A DNA stretch of 64,000 bases, taken from NCBI GenBank assembly GCA_008360955.1, contig LUCM01004751.1, forward strand, positions 100,835 through 164,834, read 5' to 3'. Below, piece after piece: positions 22,491 to 35,439 of the stretch (the first letter of the stretch is position 1; each line of letters starts with the position of its first letter). The position numbers were made by a program, and so were the translations under genes. The notes under the pieces were generated by a model. It made no database searches, was not told where the DNA came from, and saw nothing but the letters and a program-made list of their open reading frames with translations. Source of the stretch: Fasciolopsis buskii. Its lineage: Eukaryota > Platyhelminthes > Trematoda > Plagiorchiida > Fasciolidae.

Positions 22491-22723
22491 ATACAAAAAG
22501 AGGCTGCATAATCAGGAACTCTGACTATTCCAACCCTTCCTAAGGAAAATTATTCCAAATATATAGTTATGTAATGGCATGAGTACGAATCACTGAAAAC
22601 GAGCTTGTTCGCCAACTTGTGCTTTCTCAAATACATCTGTGTTTGAGAGTTTTTTCTGCAGTTATATACTTTAACTACAAGAACTAAATCTTCCTCTTAC
22701 ATTCATATAAATGCGCATATCCA

Positions 22724-22751
22724 AATATATATATATATGTGCATATATATA
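22724..22751. repeat. AT microsatellite
   Basis: (AT)n interrupted by one GTGC. Confidence 0.9.
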
Positions 22752-23859
22752 GGTAAGTAAATTAATAAACTTTAAAACAGCTCACTTAGCTGCGAATTCG
22801 TCTGACCTCACCAAGATCCCCGGAGCTTAAATGATTCCTTGATCTCGGACATCACTTACTGTTCAGACGATGAAATGCATTGAATGACATGTACTTTTGC
22901 ACTGATTTACACATTTACCATCCTGGTTTGCGATTCCTGCAATCCGTCTGTGTTTAGACTGCCAGCGAACTTAGCATTCGAGATATGTCATCTGGTAGTC
23001 CAAGATGAATGTAGATGCCAGTCTAATTTTTCCAAGTATCCGTAATGTTTGTGTGTGTATGCGTGTAAAACACTCCTAGGATCAGTTGGTGTATCAGATA
23101 TGTATGCTCGCACAGAAATTAAAGTGCGCCTTGATACTCGTTCATGTTCACCAGCGACATTTTAAGCATCTCAAACAATGGTTGGGTAAAGGATTCCATT
23201 TTGATGTGGAGGCAAACTTTCTTCCCCAGTTGTTTGAGAGAAATTGTGAACAGCAAGTGGACTAATCTGGGTAGATGATCCGCCTAGATAGGGAAACAAT
23301 AGGAGCTTTCTTACCGACAACATCGCAGGATGAGCATCGTGTAGACGCGTTTTCTATTTCTACCTGGATCTCATGTGGTTGTCCTTCTGCTATCGATTCA
23401 TCAGTTTGCTTCGGAAACTTGAAACTTCCCAATTGGGACATCAGAAACGCGATAGCAAACACGCTTGTTTTCGGTGCTTTAAAACTATCCAATGCAGCGC
23501 ATTTTATAGGTATTGCGATAAGTTGATTGAAAATGAGTAGCAATGACAAATAATTGGTGTTTGGAATGAATTATCGGTATGGTTACTGTGCAATCGGTGT
23601 CGTCATAGGTAGTGTGTGTTGATAATTGTCTTATCGGTTTTACTGGGTCACCGGTTATGCAATATCTTGCGCCGATGGCCAGGGTACACTGAGTGATCTT
23701 GCTTGTTGTTTCTGGGAGGATTATTCAAGTGTGTCCCGATTGCTCCGGAAGTGGACAGGATTTGATTTTTTAATATTCAAAATCAACCTTCCTCTAACGA
23801 TGCAGTCGAGACGAAAAGCGTCACTTGTATTGATTTGATGATCCGATTCTATTAGGTGT

Positions 23860-24720
23860 ATAGTGATTGCCATTTACCTGTTCGTTATCGCTCCTTTGTT
23901 CGTCCAACTGGGGTGGTGCTCCTTTATGCGTCCACACAATCTTCTTGTGGTTCGACTTGAATAACTTGCCCCAAAGGTGTAAGTTAATCGGTGCACACAG
24001 TAGGAGGCTGAATTAATAGGCAGTTTGTTTTTCGTCTACAAATGGCGAACTGGTCGAGATGTGAACATAAGTAGCTTAACAACAGAGTATGCATTCCTGA
24101 TTCCCACTTGAAGGCTTCTGCTTAACATATCTGCTACGATGTCGTCTCTAAAAGGTACGGATAGATATACGGCTTTCGTCATAAATGTCTAGAGGCTGAA
24201 TTTATTTCCGTTGATTTTCACACTTTTGTCGATGAAACACTCAGTGTACCCGTTCTGCAGAAAAGTTCGTTTAACCCCTAATAGGTCATCTTCAGTTGTG
24301 TCTGTAGTACATATCATCGGATTTATCTGTCTTAAACAATAGACAAGGTTTATCTTCTGATTTGTTGGTACAAACCTTTGGCATTGTAGATACTGCCCTT
24401 TCCATGTTTTCTTGTGGTAGACTGGTCGTTGAAGTGAGCCAACTTTGCAATGTGATAAGAATGCATCTCATAATGGCAAGTCATCTAGGGATTTCAGAGT
24501 TAATTCTGTCTAAATGAGCTTGGTTGAAGTCCCGTAGAATGTCGTCGAACAACAGAAGTTTTTGATATTCGGTTGTGTTTCACCATTCCATTTCATGAGT
24601 AGGTCGACATAAATGCAGCAAATCGAAAGTAATGTTTGCATGCTTTTATGGATCACTAGGTTCATCAACTGCGTTTCTGTCTGGATGAAATTTTCCAAAT
24701 CAAAACTCTGTATGAGGCCT
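23860..24720 (-). mobile_element. Penelope-like element copy, minus strand, dead
   Basis: Read from right to left. Near 24630 a frame gives CIYVDLLMKWN, resembling the catalytic YVDD-x-x-(L/M) with one Asp missing. Near 24440-24400 come FLDV-like and GKGSIY (K-x-T-W-x-G-Q-Y region) remnants. At about 24320-24220 a frame reads ICTTDTTEDD in parts and LLGVKRTFLQNGYTECFIDK, aligning with the plus-strand copy near 35.7 kb (ENELRFLRSVFVQNGYPERF). Near 23990-23890 the GIY-YIG part reads YTFGASYSSRTTRRLCGRIK followed by EHHPSW. Multiple stops and frame changes. The alignment of two independent copies of the same protein in this window supports the call. Confidence 0.7.
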
Positions 24721-24999
24721 AAAACCTCAAAGACAAATAGTCTGAAACGATGGGTTTAACTAGGCTAACGGGTGTTCCTAAGAACAGAGAGTCTCCAATG
24801 CGGTGACGTTGAAACCTTCTTTGTCGGAAGTTACCAACCTGTCAACTTCGGTCATTCATGAGAGAAAAAACATTCTTTTGTCTAAATGCACCCCACTTTG
24901 CAAGCATTCATCATGAGTGAATTATGCGGATGGGCTTTCCCCGACCTAATCTAAGTGTTAGCAGACGTATAACAGACAATCAACCATCAGCTTGTTGCT

Positions 25000-27090
25000 T
25001 CATTACACCATGCGAGGTCATCTCGCAGAGTTTCGAAATTCTCGAGTGGTCTTTTGCGTACAAATATCCGTGGATTTCGGCTTTGTGAGGGACCCGCCGG
25101 GATGGGCACGGTCAAGGAAACAACGAGAACAGCATGTGTTTTCAGGGCCTGACGTTTCGTTGCCACGTACGATAAGTATGGTTATTCCAATGAGTCAAAA
25201 CTGTTACCATTTTTACAAAAGCGTGCCTCCTCGATAGATATTAGGGTTTGGGACACGAATATCAGTGTTCCCAAGGTATGGCTTCCCTAGAGATCGGCCG
25301 CTTTAAGGCACTATGATCTCTCGACCACATACGACATCTCTTCCAGCTGTTATCGTCCCACATCAAATTAGGGTATCTGAAAACGGGTTTAACGGGAACA
25401 AAAGCGAATGCAAAAATGTTTATAAATTACTCATTCTATTCCGAATTCATTCTAAAATGAATAGAAGACAAAAAAACGAAAACGCTAACGAGCTTGTTCA
25501 AACCTATCTTTCTACCAAATCGCAAAAACCACTGAAATAACTCTGACAACATGAAAATAAAGTTGGGAGTGTTGCAAATAATTTGCACATGCAAAGCGAT
25601 GCATGTGAACATTGAATCCAAAGATGTTTTTTATACAACGGACAAACAGAAGAATCAAACTCATGAAAGCAGAACAGCGCAAATTGATATGGCACCTCTA
25701 ATTCACAAGGTCGGGCATTGAAACCAAATGTGTAAAGCAAATGTAAGTTCCCATTGTTCTTCGTTCCTAAGGTTGGATCAGCCTAACTGACAAAGAGTTA
25801 TCAACGAAGCACAGTTATCCCCAGACAGCACCAGTGTCCCTTGAACAGGCCGTTTACAGTCGCTTGAGTGTCCCCTTTACGCTCTCCATGAGTGATCCCT
25901 AATGCAACAAAAATGAGACATTCAGAGTACAGTCAGCCGCAAACCTGTTTAGACCAGTAGACAATGGCCCACAGCTTATCTAGCTTTTAACTAATCTGTT
26001 GCAAACATTTTATGTATCTTTTCACGGATTATTAAGTTTCACGATTTGTGCTTAGTCGCAGAGCTGGAATCGTAGCTTCAAACAAAAAACTAAGTGGCTT
26101 CACACACCTTTTCTTAGACACCATGACCAGCATTCTTCTTTTCTCGTTTCTTAGCTAACGCAAATCGATTTTCATCGTCACGGACATATTATATAAAACG
26201 CATACATATACCGCGAATCGCATTACAGATGAACAGTTATCACCACGATCACGAACAGACCAAATGTCCTTCTCTTTTACCCTGACTACTTGAAGATAAT
26301 GAAACCGCAGAATAAATGAATGAGTCCAAATTTAAGTTTTAGTTACCTTCATCGTTGCCATCTGAAGTAGAACAAACTGAGAATATTGAACCACTAAATG
26401 GGTCGTTATGCAACCGAAGAGTACATACACCAATGTAATTGTGAAATTAAATGAAACTGATAACACTTTATCGGCTGAGATAATTTGACAAAACTTTCCA
26501 GTTAAGTTAATGCGATACATCTGGTAGTAGTGAATATTAAAACAGGCAAAGCTAGATGGAACTTTGGTCCATTGACATCCGTTGTCCTAACGAAATTGAA
26601 GCGTAAGTTTCTCGGTAAAATGCATTAAAACGTGTAAACGGATTGTTGATTAGCAGTAATACATAGGTCCACTAATGGATTCGTTTAAAATGATATAAGC
26701 AACAAATGGACAAGACTATGCAATACCATGCTTACGGGCTTCGTTTGATAAAAGCCACCAACTGTTGATTTGATCTTCTGGCTTCCTGGGTTTCCAACTC
26801 TGCATCCACTGCTGTATATTCTCAGATACTTTTTGCACAGTTCTATCATGAAAATTTCACTTCTGTACGGCGTCTTAGGGGTCATAGTAATTAAAATACA
26901 ATAGTACCTATTGTCAGATGGCACAACGTGTTATTGAATAGTAATTGTTCACTGTTGACATCACGTCATTTCTCATATATCAAAAAAATCACCCCAGGAA
27001 CAATTTCCTCAAAATTGCTTTTGTATAATGACTGGTGAAATTCTCACCCATGTTACCCAAGAACTCTAATTGTCACAGATAAAATTGCGC
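25000..27090. other. Intergenic, unrecognised
   Basis: A slightly GC-richer patch at 25000-25230 contains GGCCTGACGTTTCGTTGCCA, reminiscent of the AACGTTTCG boxes in Penelope-type terminal repeats, but with no hairpin. The rest is AT-rich and shows nothing. Confidence 0.3.
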
Positions 27091-27095
27091 CCCAG

Positions 27096-27212
27096 TTCGG
27101 CCGCGGTGGATATGCACTGCTCATCATTCCTAACGAGGATGGAACAGCTGTACAATGCTTCCATGGTTTCTTTATGGTGAGTTGGGCGATGATATCACAT
27201 GGTGAATTTCAA
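27096..27212 (+). repeat. SINE family 1, 5'-truncated copy
   Basis: Starts at CCCAGTTCGGCCGCGGTGGA and keeps the complete body to GATGATATCACATGGTGAAT. The tRNA-like head is missing, as in a 5'-truncated retrotransposed copy. Confidence 0.8.
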
Positions 27213-27214
27213 GT

Positions 27215-30200
27215 AAAAAATTTTTTATCATATTCCTGAGCACAGTTTTATCCTCTAGCTTTTGTAACAATGAATTGTAATTTGCCATGGTTTTCACAGT
27301 TAGGGTGACCGACAAAACTTCAGTAGTCTCTGAATATCCAATTTGTTCGTGCAACATAGTTACCTGCTTAGCACAGCTATTGAACTACTTCGTGACCTCT
27401 GGCGTCAGATATTTCACAGATGCTGTACGCGAATGACAACACTGATAACGGAAACCTACCTATCTGATTTATCAATCAATTATTCATTTCTCTGATATCA
27501 TTCGCCGCTTTGCTAACCGTTGTTTCCAGGCTTGCGCCATTTTTGGTATGGCTTCGTCTTGGAGAATGTTTGATACTGACAAACTGCACATATACAGTGG
27601 TACATACCATCCACCAGGCGTGAAAACAATTCTTGTTGATGAGGGCAGCCATTCTCTGGGTAAATTTCAACGAAACCGCTATTTAATCCATTGAACGTAT
27701 TTGTTCATATCCGGGCCGCATAAGCCGCAATCTCTTGACCACCGTGACATGTTGCTGTTAACATCAGCGGTTAAGTTCGCATCGGTCCTCCACTGAGAAC
27801 TACTGTTGTGCGACGCGGCTATTCACACGTTAATTAGTTTCGAATTGTAGGAGGCTTCGAAAAGTTGGAAGACAACTGAGGATGCCGTGATCCATTTCCA
27901 TTTACTGCAAAGCAGACTATTGTGACGAAACAATTGTTTTAGTACGGCAAACAAGCCTGTTTGATGATGTTATACCGGCAAGTCGACTGCCTTCTAGCGC
28001 TACTAGTTGTGGGTCGTTCTCTCCGGCAACGAATCGAGACATGTCTTCCAAAGGATGTGGCGGAGGACAGTGGTCGACATCAATATGCTGATGCACTCCT
28101 CCGACTACCAATTCATCGTCTCTGGATTCTGTCAAGTAATTTGGTTTTTTTCTAGGGAACAACATCTTTCGTCTTCTCAGACTTTCCACTTGCCACCCGA
28201 TATTCGTTGTTAGAATTTCAGTCAGTTGTTGTAGCAAACCTTGATATTTCTACGGATCGTCATAGTTTTTTGAAATAAATCCTTAGCTAGAAGCAATATT
28301 TTGACCGACTTGTGTAGTCTTATATCAAACCCTTGACAAACTCGGACGGTCGTAGAATTATGGTGCTAGCTCGGAACCAATTTGATCAGCTTACTGGATG
28401 TTGTTTTTATCCAGCGACTATCCAACTGTAATGAAGGGCAGCAACAATGTTATCAATGATAAACTGTACGAAGGCAAACATCCAGGGTTAACAAAAAGCC
28501 CCTGAGGTGACATGAACAAAAAATTATGGTAACACTCGAAAGTAAGTTGCTCACTCTTACGTCCGCCAGCTACGCAGCACTTGGTCCCACGAACTCGTGC
28601 ACATTCATAAGCTATAAGTTGCAAACAAAAAATCCTATCACAAATACTGATGACTTTGGTGTTTCAGTGCGACCCAAAATTGGCCACAATTGTTGCTTCG
28701 AGTCCTCGAACGGGTAGACCATCGGCGTGAATTTTCAATTCGATGATACCATGAGCAGGCTCCATCGTGTTCTCCAAAACGCTTCAGGCATTCCTCTGAA
28801 TCGAACTGAATGTACATTCCACTGAAAAGATTAATGTCGAGAGTCACGCGAGATATCCCCAAAAACGCCTTCAGATCAACAGGAACATCCAACTTCGGCT
28901 TGCGCAAGCCATGTAACATTACAGCAATTGTCCTCACTGGCGTTTCCTTGAATGACTATCTTCCGTGCCACAAATCTTGCTTAAAAGTGTTCCCTCTAAC
29001 AACGATTCTACCTTCCTTTTTAAACAGCTAAAACTAAAATATTGCTAGAAACATATCTCAGTTTTGTGCGTTGAATTGCAATCGTCGTTTGTTTCATTAA
29101 AATCACCGTCAGACCACGGATTTACTTATACCGATTGATAAGAAATAAGAAACGTTTCTCCTGCCCGCTTCTAAAAATACGGCAGGATAACTACTATTAC
29201 AAATCGACTGACGAATAACGCTGTCAGTATTAGTTTCAAAAATTAACTGTTTCCTTGCGGTGTGGTCTCTCAGGACGTTCCCAGTATTTCCGTCGCTACA
29301 ATTATTTGCCTCGTCATTACTTTTCATGCGCCTCCATTTCGTGGGACGCGAATATCCACACAGTTGGAGTTTAGTAAACTCTATGAGTTTAAATGCTCGA
29401 AAAACAAAGGCGAATTCATTTGGGTTGGATAATTACTATTTCGCCCGGCTGTTTTAACACACCCACCACATCTGTATCAACTGACGGTAAACAAGACGAC
29501 GAGGCATTGTAACACACCTTCCGAACCTACAATCAAACGCCATTGGAACTTTGATTAACTTAAACAAACGTGAGGTGAACAACATTGAAATGCAAGTTAA
29601 ATATCGATTATCATGGTTTCTCAATGAAAATTTTAGGCATTATTGGCAGTCGAAACCTAAAAACGAGCCCTTATTTGCTTTCGGTGATTGATGTTCTTCA
29701 GGAAAATTTCCTTCTCTGGCTAACTATGAATCTCATAGGCCCACAAAAACAACTTTTGGACATATTTAAACGTTCTGTAAGCATTTTGGGCTTAGTATAT
29801 AATTGGTAATCATCAGAAAAGGAAACTAAATATCCTCCTTAGGACTGAAGGGGATACTCGAGTGTCTCCTGTGATGTCTGATACATATCGTTCGTCGCTT
29901 TCCATTGAGAGAGAGAGCAGTGCCGTTGAACAGGATCCAAAGGACGTTTCGATTATTCTCCAGTCGTTTTGAGGTGGCATGAGAAGCCACATGCCATCCA
30001 GAGTTGGGAATCCATTTACGCATTCTGCATCCCATTCTAAATGACATCTGGCTCCTCGTGTCACTTCAAAACAACTGAAAATCAACTATTTTTTGAGTAA
30101 TGTATACCAGAAATGATTATTCTAAGAGTTAATGCCGGTCACAGTTCTAGGTGATCTGCAATGTACGTTTTAGCGCAACCGGTGCGAGTCACTCAGCTAA

Positions 30201-30440
30201 GTTGGGCGTACCGTAATGGAGCTGTCGATGACCGTCTTATGTCTTGGCATCTTGCAGTCATGAAGTGTCCTGCAGAAAAAAAACAATAAATGAGAGCCAG
30301 TTCTAAAACTAAATTTCCCGATGGTGCCGTCGGTGACGGAGTTAAAAACACTAGGATGGCCTCGAAGATTAACTTACGCTACAACTATGTGATACTATGA
30401 GGGGAGGCTAACTGTCAGTTGACTAATCTGGAAACGGGTG
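27215..30440. other. Intergenic, unrecognised frames
   Basis: Minus frames at 28237-27917 (106 codons), 28937-28638 (99) and 30085-29813 (90) are the longest. None shows a motif I can name and none has clear splice borders plus codon bias, so they are not called genes. Confidence 0.35.
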
Positions 30441-30449
30441 CAATCGTAG

Positions 30450-30720
30450 TCTTGTGAACAAAAATGATTTTTACGATTTGACAGTTTTCGTGTTCACACG
30501 GGCTCCACAAGGAGATTCTTCCTAAGCAACAGTTGCAATAGCCCTGGTAACTGATTTCTCTCGCGTTTTCCTCATCACTCTTCTCACCTCCCAATATCTG
30601 GAACTCTTCGTTGTCCGCTAGAATCGCTTCAGGTTTCAATGTCCGATCATTTCTATCTATCACCACTAGATCAGCACCGTTATCGGATCTCACAACCTGT
30701 TTTCGTCAGGATTTCATTGT
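30450..30720 (-). mobile_element. Penelope-like RT N-terminal fragment
   Basis: On the minus strand a frame of 92 codons reads VVRSDNGADLVVIDRNDRTL, then KPEAILADNEEFQILGGEKS. It matches the Penelope-like segment (R)A-D-K-G-N-x-x-V-V-(M/I)-D-(K/R)-x-x-Y-x-x-K-M-x-x-x-L-x-D that precedes the palm. The canonical Lys of ADKG is Asn. The rest of the RT was not found to the left. It may be a piece of the same family as the copies at 22.3, 24 and 36 kb. Confidence 0.55.
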
Positions 30721-30924
30721 CCACATTTTTCCCTTCAAACAGGCATTGTCTAAATCATCGATGAGTAGTTCAGATTTATTTCCCTAGCTATTATTCGTGT
30801 TCCGAAATAAATGAAAAGGCTGTTCTCACTTTGGATAGGTTCATCTGGTGCGCACAGGTCAACGGCTTGGAAAATCCAGTGACGAAAAATGGTTCTGTGT
30901 CACTTGGTGCTGATGTTTGATGAA

Positions 30925-31082
30925 CCGCTGGGAATCTGGCCGGCCAGCGCAATGGCCAAGACAATCGACTCACAGTCGTTCCTCCCGGGTTCGCGTCCCA
31001 GTTCCAGAGCAATGGACAAGCACGGGCGATGATTCCTAACAAGAATGGAACGGTTGTACATTGTTTCCCTGGATTTCAGTGA
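30925..31082 (+). repeat. SINE family 1, diverged copy
   Basis: Head CTGGCCGGCCAGCGCAATGG with B box GGGTTCGCGTCCC at 30984, then body GATTCCTAACAAGAATGGAA and GTTGTACATTGTTTCCCTGG. More diverged than the 22-kb copies and lacking the GATATCACATGG tail. Confidence 0.7.
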
Positions 31083-31789
31083 CAAGCTAAAAGTTCATTC
31101 GGAAAATCAAATCAAATCTCGTCCTACTGAAGATTACCAAATGAGAAACGCTGTTTACGTATGTCGTTGAAGCCGTGTATCACAAATGCCCCACTCAGAC
31201 TTGTGCAAACAAAAACGCCATCTCCACTATCCTGAACCGTGTTGGTAACCTTGTGACCGAAGAACAGTCCAGACTAGGACGTTCGCATTGATAGGATAGT
31301 GAATGTTTATAATTCATTGATGGAGACTCCTCTCTGTCTAACCATTTCATTTATTCATTGGTTTAACTAAAACCCCATATATCGTCCTATTTGATGTTTT
31401 AAATTTCGTCTATCACGCTGTATATCCCCAAACATCGTCACCGCTTCATTGGTGTCTGACTTGGAAAAACTGATATCAGTATGCAGCTCACCTGAATGGC
31501 ACCTGTCACAAAAGCTTGTTGGTGTTGAGACGACACCGACCATTAGAATTCTGCATGACAGTATTTCCTGTACACTTCTGGTTGAAGGACCCCTGGACGC
31601 ACCCATTTACTAATGAACAATCCGATGGGGAAGACATCTGATAGCCTACTTGAATTTGGATGTTAAGGAATATTAAAGGATGGCTGAATGACTGGACCAA
31701 ATGGTGTAAGGATTGTATCAAAAAATCGATGCGCCATGTATTGGTTTTAATTGCGAATGATATAAGGCTAATAACAGCGTTGTTGGTAG

Positions 31790-31850
31790 ATGTAATGCGC
31801 CAACGTTTCGACTACCGTGGGTAGTCCTTCTCAAGGCAAGTTTTACAATC
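31790..31850 (-). other. Hammerhead-ribozyme-like motif of the Penelope terminal-repeat type
   Basis: On the minus strand the order is CTTGAGAAG, a perfect 7-bp hairpin GACTACC-CAC-GGTAGTC (31826-31810), then GAAACG. This is the hammerhead layout: core one (CUGAUGAG), stem II, core two (GAAA). Core one differs from the consensus at two positions, including the catalytic G8 (A here), so activity is unlikely. Penelope-like terminal repeats are known to carry such ribozymes. Stems I and III and the cleavage site were not established. Confidence 0.4.
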
Positions 31851-33106
31851 AATGACAATGAAAAATACTCGGGAAGATGGATCCAACGGCACCAGCATGA
31901 CGGAGGTAACATACCTTCTCCGGGAAGTGGATGATTAGAAAACTTTTCAGAAAGAGAAGACACGTTATTCGCAAGAATTCGCAAATTAAACCGTAAACTT
32001 ACTGAGATAACTATGCAAATTCCCGTTTGAGAAAGTAGGTCAACGAGAACACTACTGGGTTAAAAACGTCTCCATTGATGCCCAGATCACCGGATTTGAA
32101 TGCAGATTGAAATATATCTAAGAGAAGACATATCTGTCGATGAAAAATTGACCAATTTATAGGGATTTGAGATTTGCAATGAAAAATCATTGGTCGAAAT
32201 ACCGGCAGCCTTTGTCGACCGTCTGATAGGCAGTGGGCCAACAAGAAACTGGGACTACGACAGTCACCAATGGCGGGAAGGCGAGGCATTAATTTATGCA
32301 TCACTTTGTGGCAAACTTATCAGAATAAGGCCAGACTCAAGACCAAGTCGACCTGTACTAATGTCAAGTTTGTGACTTCTAATTGCCATATCCTTAGCCA
32401 GGCTTCTATAGGTTTAAAATTCGAAGTGTTTATTTTGGGTTCAGTAGATCACAAGAAATCGAACTGGGGTGCAGCTTTGTCCTGTTTGTCTTTAGGCTTT
32501 TTAGGCAAGCTGTTAGCCCCTATTGAACAGTCGTATGTCCGTCTTTCCGGTTTACTGGCTATTCTAAGTGCACAGAAGAAGTTAAGTACAAACCGGGGTC
32601 TGATTGGCCAACTCAGATTCAGCTGTCATTCTCTTAGTCTCGTGGATCATCACCAGGAAACAGGCGTTGTTCGTCCCTGGCAAAGCTTTTGCTAGACGGT
32701 ATTATGCGAATTTGTGCTTCTGACCACGTTTGACAGTGTGATGAAAACGTCCTTATTTGAAATATCATCTGCAATATTAGTAGGTATTGGCACATCATGA
32801 CCACTGCCTTGGTCAGAGATCAGCTCAGCTCCGATGATATAACCCTAATTACACCAATCAATAATGTGAGTGACAACGTTCCATAAGAAAGTCAGTTAGT
32901 GTCTTGCACCAAATTAGCCAGCAAAAGAATCGATCAGTGGTTGTTGATCATGGGAGAACAATATAAGCCATTCGATTTAGCCTAGAAAAGGAACTTTCGT
33001 GTCTGTTCAACTTGATTTGCACACGTGATTCAGATCTAGCCGTGGACCATAAAACGTTGTGTTATTAGCTTACTTGTTCTCCCTTTGATATTTGGTTAGT
33101 GCCACT

Positions 33107-33124
33107 ATGTATATATATATATAT
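33107..33124. repeat. AT microsatellite
   Basis: Perfect (TA)n run preceded by TATG; a related TATGTATA array lies about 270 bp to the right. Confidence 0.9.
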
Positions 33125-33391
33125 GGCCAAGCTCCAAGGGGGATTTGGTTAAATCCTCAGTCAAAACCAACCACGTGTGGCTTACGAAGCACACGGCTGT
33201 GTGCTCACCGCCATCCGCCCGCAGAGAACTCATGGATCCCGATGGATGGTCAGTGATGCGGAGATAGGGGATATAACTAGCATGTGTTGTTAGCTCTACA
33301 CATTGATTCTTTTTCATCCCTCTTTTTTCGCTCACTGTTTTCACCGGTCGCCAAGATTCCGATGGTATGCTAACTGTACTCAGATTTGCGC

Positions 33392-33419
33392 TATGTATAT
33401 ATGTATATATGTATATATA
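33392..33419. repeat. TATG/TATA microsatellite
   Basis: Three units of ATGTATAT. The motif resembles that at 33107. Confidence 0.9.
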
Positions 33420-35049
33420 GGCAGTACATTTCAAAGTATTATGACATTTAAGTTAAGTGGAACGAGGATAAATAATGTCCAAATAAGCGGATATCGAGCA
33501 TATCACTTGGCAATTGCCATTTCATACGATTGATTATGCTCATGGCTTTTGTAATAATAATGAAATAATGTAGTCATCGTAAAATTTATACTTCGCTTGC
33601 CTTAAATCTGGGGGCAAAGAAACGTGCCCATGGTAGCGTCCATCTAAGATGGAAAGGTTCACTCGGTCTTTCTGAATAGCCGTGACCCCTGCCTGGTTCT
33701 CTTATGCAGTATATCAAGTTCACTAAACGCTGATTCATTAGCTTGGATTTTTTGTGTTAACTATGGCTGCTCGCCAAAATGGTTTAAAAAGTTCTTCACA
33801 TTTCGCCACGAAATATCCCAGAAAGCGATGCAGTTAATTTGCGCCAATCTTGCTACTCATAAGTAGGCAACCTTCACCACTGGACAGCCCTATTCCAGCG
33901 ATTTTTTTTGGTGGCATTGCAAAGTACCACAGGCTGTCAGATATTCTTCAACTGAAGGCATTCCATGGACTCCTGTTTTTACTCTATCCAATATTCCGTC
34001 AAGAACTCACCAGATAATACTACTTTTAAAAATATGTTATCTATCCAAATAAATTGGCACTAGACTGTTACGCATACAACAATGGAAGTCAAGTCAGTGT
34101 AGGCGTAATAAACAATCATTTACAGCGCTTAGAGATCATGTCGGCAAGAGTATCATGTCCGGCGAGAATTCAAAAATAAATTCACTAGAAAATATATTCC
34201 GTCAGCTAACTACTAATGCAAATCAGTTACGACATCCACTGATGCAGTTCACGCGGCCTTGCAGAATTTGTGTTGGTTCATTGTTCTCATCATTTTACGA
34301 CTTTCCAGCCAAAATGGATGCGGTAACACCACCGTGGTGGAGTAAAAATCTCAAACGTTAAATTTCATGGGATGGTCCTTCGGGAATCAACTGTTTCTGG
34401 TCTTGATTGTTAATCAAAATCACCCGAGGTAACCGTTTCCCCGGTTGAGCTAAATCATGAAAATTATTGTCTCATCAGCTTGCAAATTATCAATGGGCTG
34501 CGTGCAGTAAATGTACGTAAGCCCTAACCAATAGACTGTTCTAGTGCGTTCAGTGAAATTATCGAATTGGAGTTCACATGATCGTCCCCAAATAGCTGGG
34601 TGAATAGATAGTCTAATGCAGCCATCAATAGCGTTCTTGCAGTCGAAATATCCTAGTGTCTCTATTAGTCTGCTTTTGATGGTTCACTATCATTCGGTGT
34701 TGCCAAGTAATAACCAAAACGAGAACACGATCATGTTGCATCGATGGTTGTACAAAATTAGATAACTTAACGGGAGCCAAACGACTAACCGTGTTCTGAT
34801 GAAGGGGACAAATTTTTGTTAATTATACGCTTTCATTGAGTCTCATTTGGGTAAACATCAAAAATGTTCCCAACACAGCACCTTATTCCTGTAGGTCTGG
34901 CTGCACGCTTCATTTATCACGGTCCTGGTCACGTAATTTCGCGACTCGCTTTCAGCGTCACATGACCAATTTGATAAGGCCCGAGGACTGGGCCATTAAC
35001 GCCGCCCACGATTGCTCGCGGAGCAGAGATATCACGTGCTTCTCAGATT

Positions 35050-35101
35050 AGTCCGCTGGCGTGCAGTCCGCTGGCGTGCAGTCCGCTGGCGTGCAGTCCG
35101 C
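35050..35101 (+). repeat. 15-bp tandem array
   Basis: Three perfect copies of AGTCCGCTGGCGTGC at 35050, 35065 and 35080 and a partial fourth at 35095. GC-rich against the surroundings; a period of 15 keeps the frame open (VRWRA per unit). Confidence 0.95.
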
Positions 35102-35439
35102 TGCCCGTTCGCCCGTGAATTTTTGGACGAGAGTCGATCCAGAGCGGCAACGCTAAGAACGGCATCGCCGTTCGGGATTGCGAAATGCATAGTAGGAAGC
35201 AGCAGGTAGGCCTACGTGAAACGTTCAGTATGCACCTTCCACACGGAATGTATGTAATGTGAGCATCATCGTGTGTTTTAGTTCTGAATAGCTGAAAGTT
35301 TACAGACGAAATCGGAGAAGATGGATTCGACCGTGCAAGCACAAGTGCGATCAACCACTTTTGATAAATCCTACAGAACACATTGAAAACAACACACCGT
35401 AGCGAACAAGCACGTTTTCAGTTATTTGTACACGGGGAC

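Larger units (their letters stand above)
21475..22632. mobile_element. Element with about 110-bp terminal inverted repeats
   Basis: The left end ATTGAGAAAGCACAAGTTGG is matched in inverted form by the right end at 22632 (ATTTGAGAAAGCACAAGTTG on the minus strand). Similarity continues inward for about 110 bp through CTCGTTTTCAGTGATTCGT, CTCATGCC and TATATTTGGAA. The interior holds two head-to-head SINEs and a Penelope GIY-YIG fragment. No transposase and no clear target-site duplication were seen. It could be a foldback or MITE-type DNA element with nested insertions, or two truncated copies of one repeat that landed in opposite orientation. Confidence 0.7.
31855..35040. other. Intergenic, one long unrecognised frame
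   Basis: A plus frame of 141 codons at 32270-32695 is the longest here; its composition follows the local sequence and no domain is visible. The stretches 33130-33390 and 34900-35050 are GC-richer than their flanks and may be old repeats. Confidence 0.3.

Noticed and set aside
32270..32695. 141-codon plus-strand frame
   Set aside because: No motif, no splice context and no second copy; a chance frame is the simplest reading.
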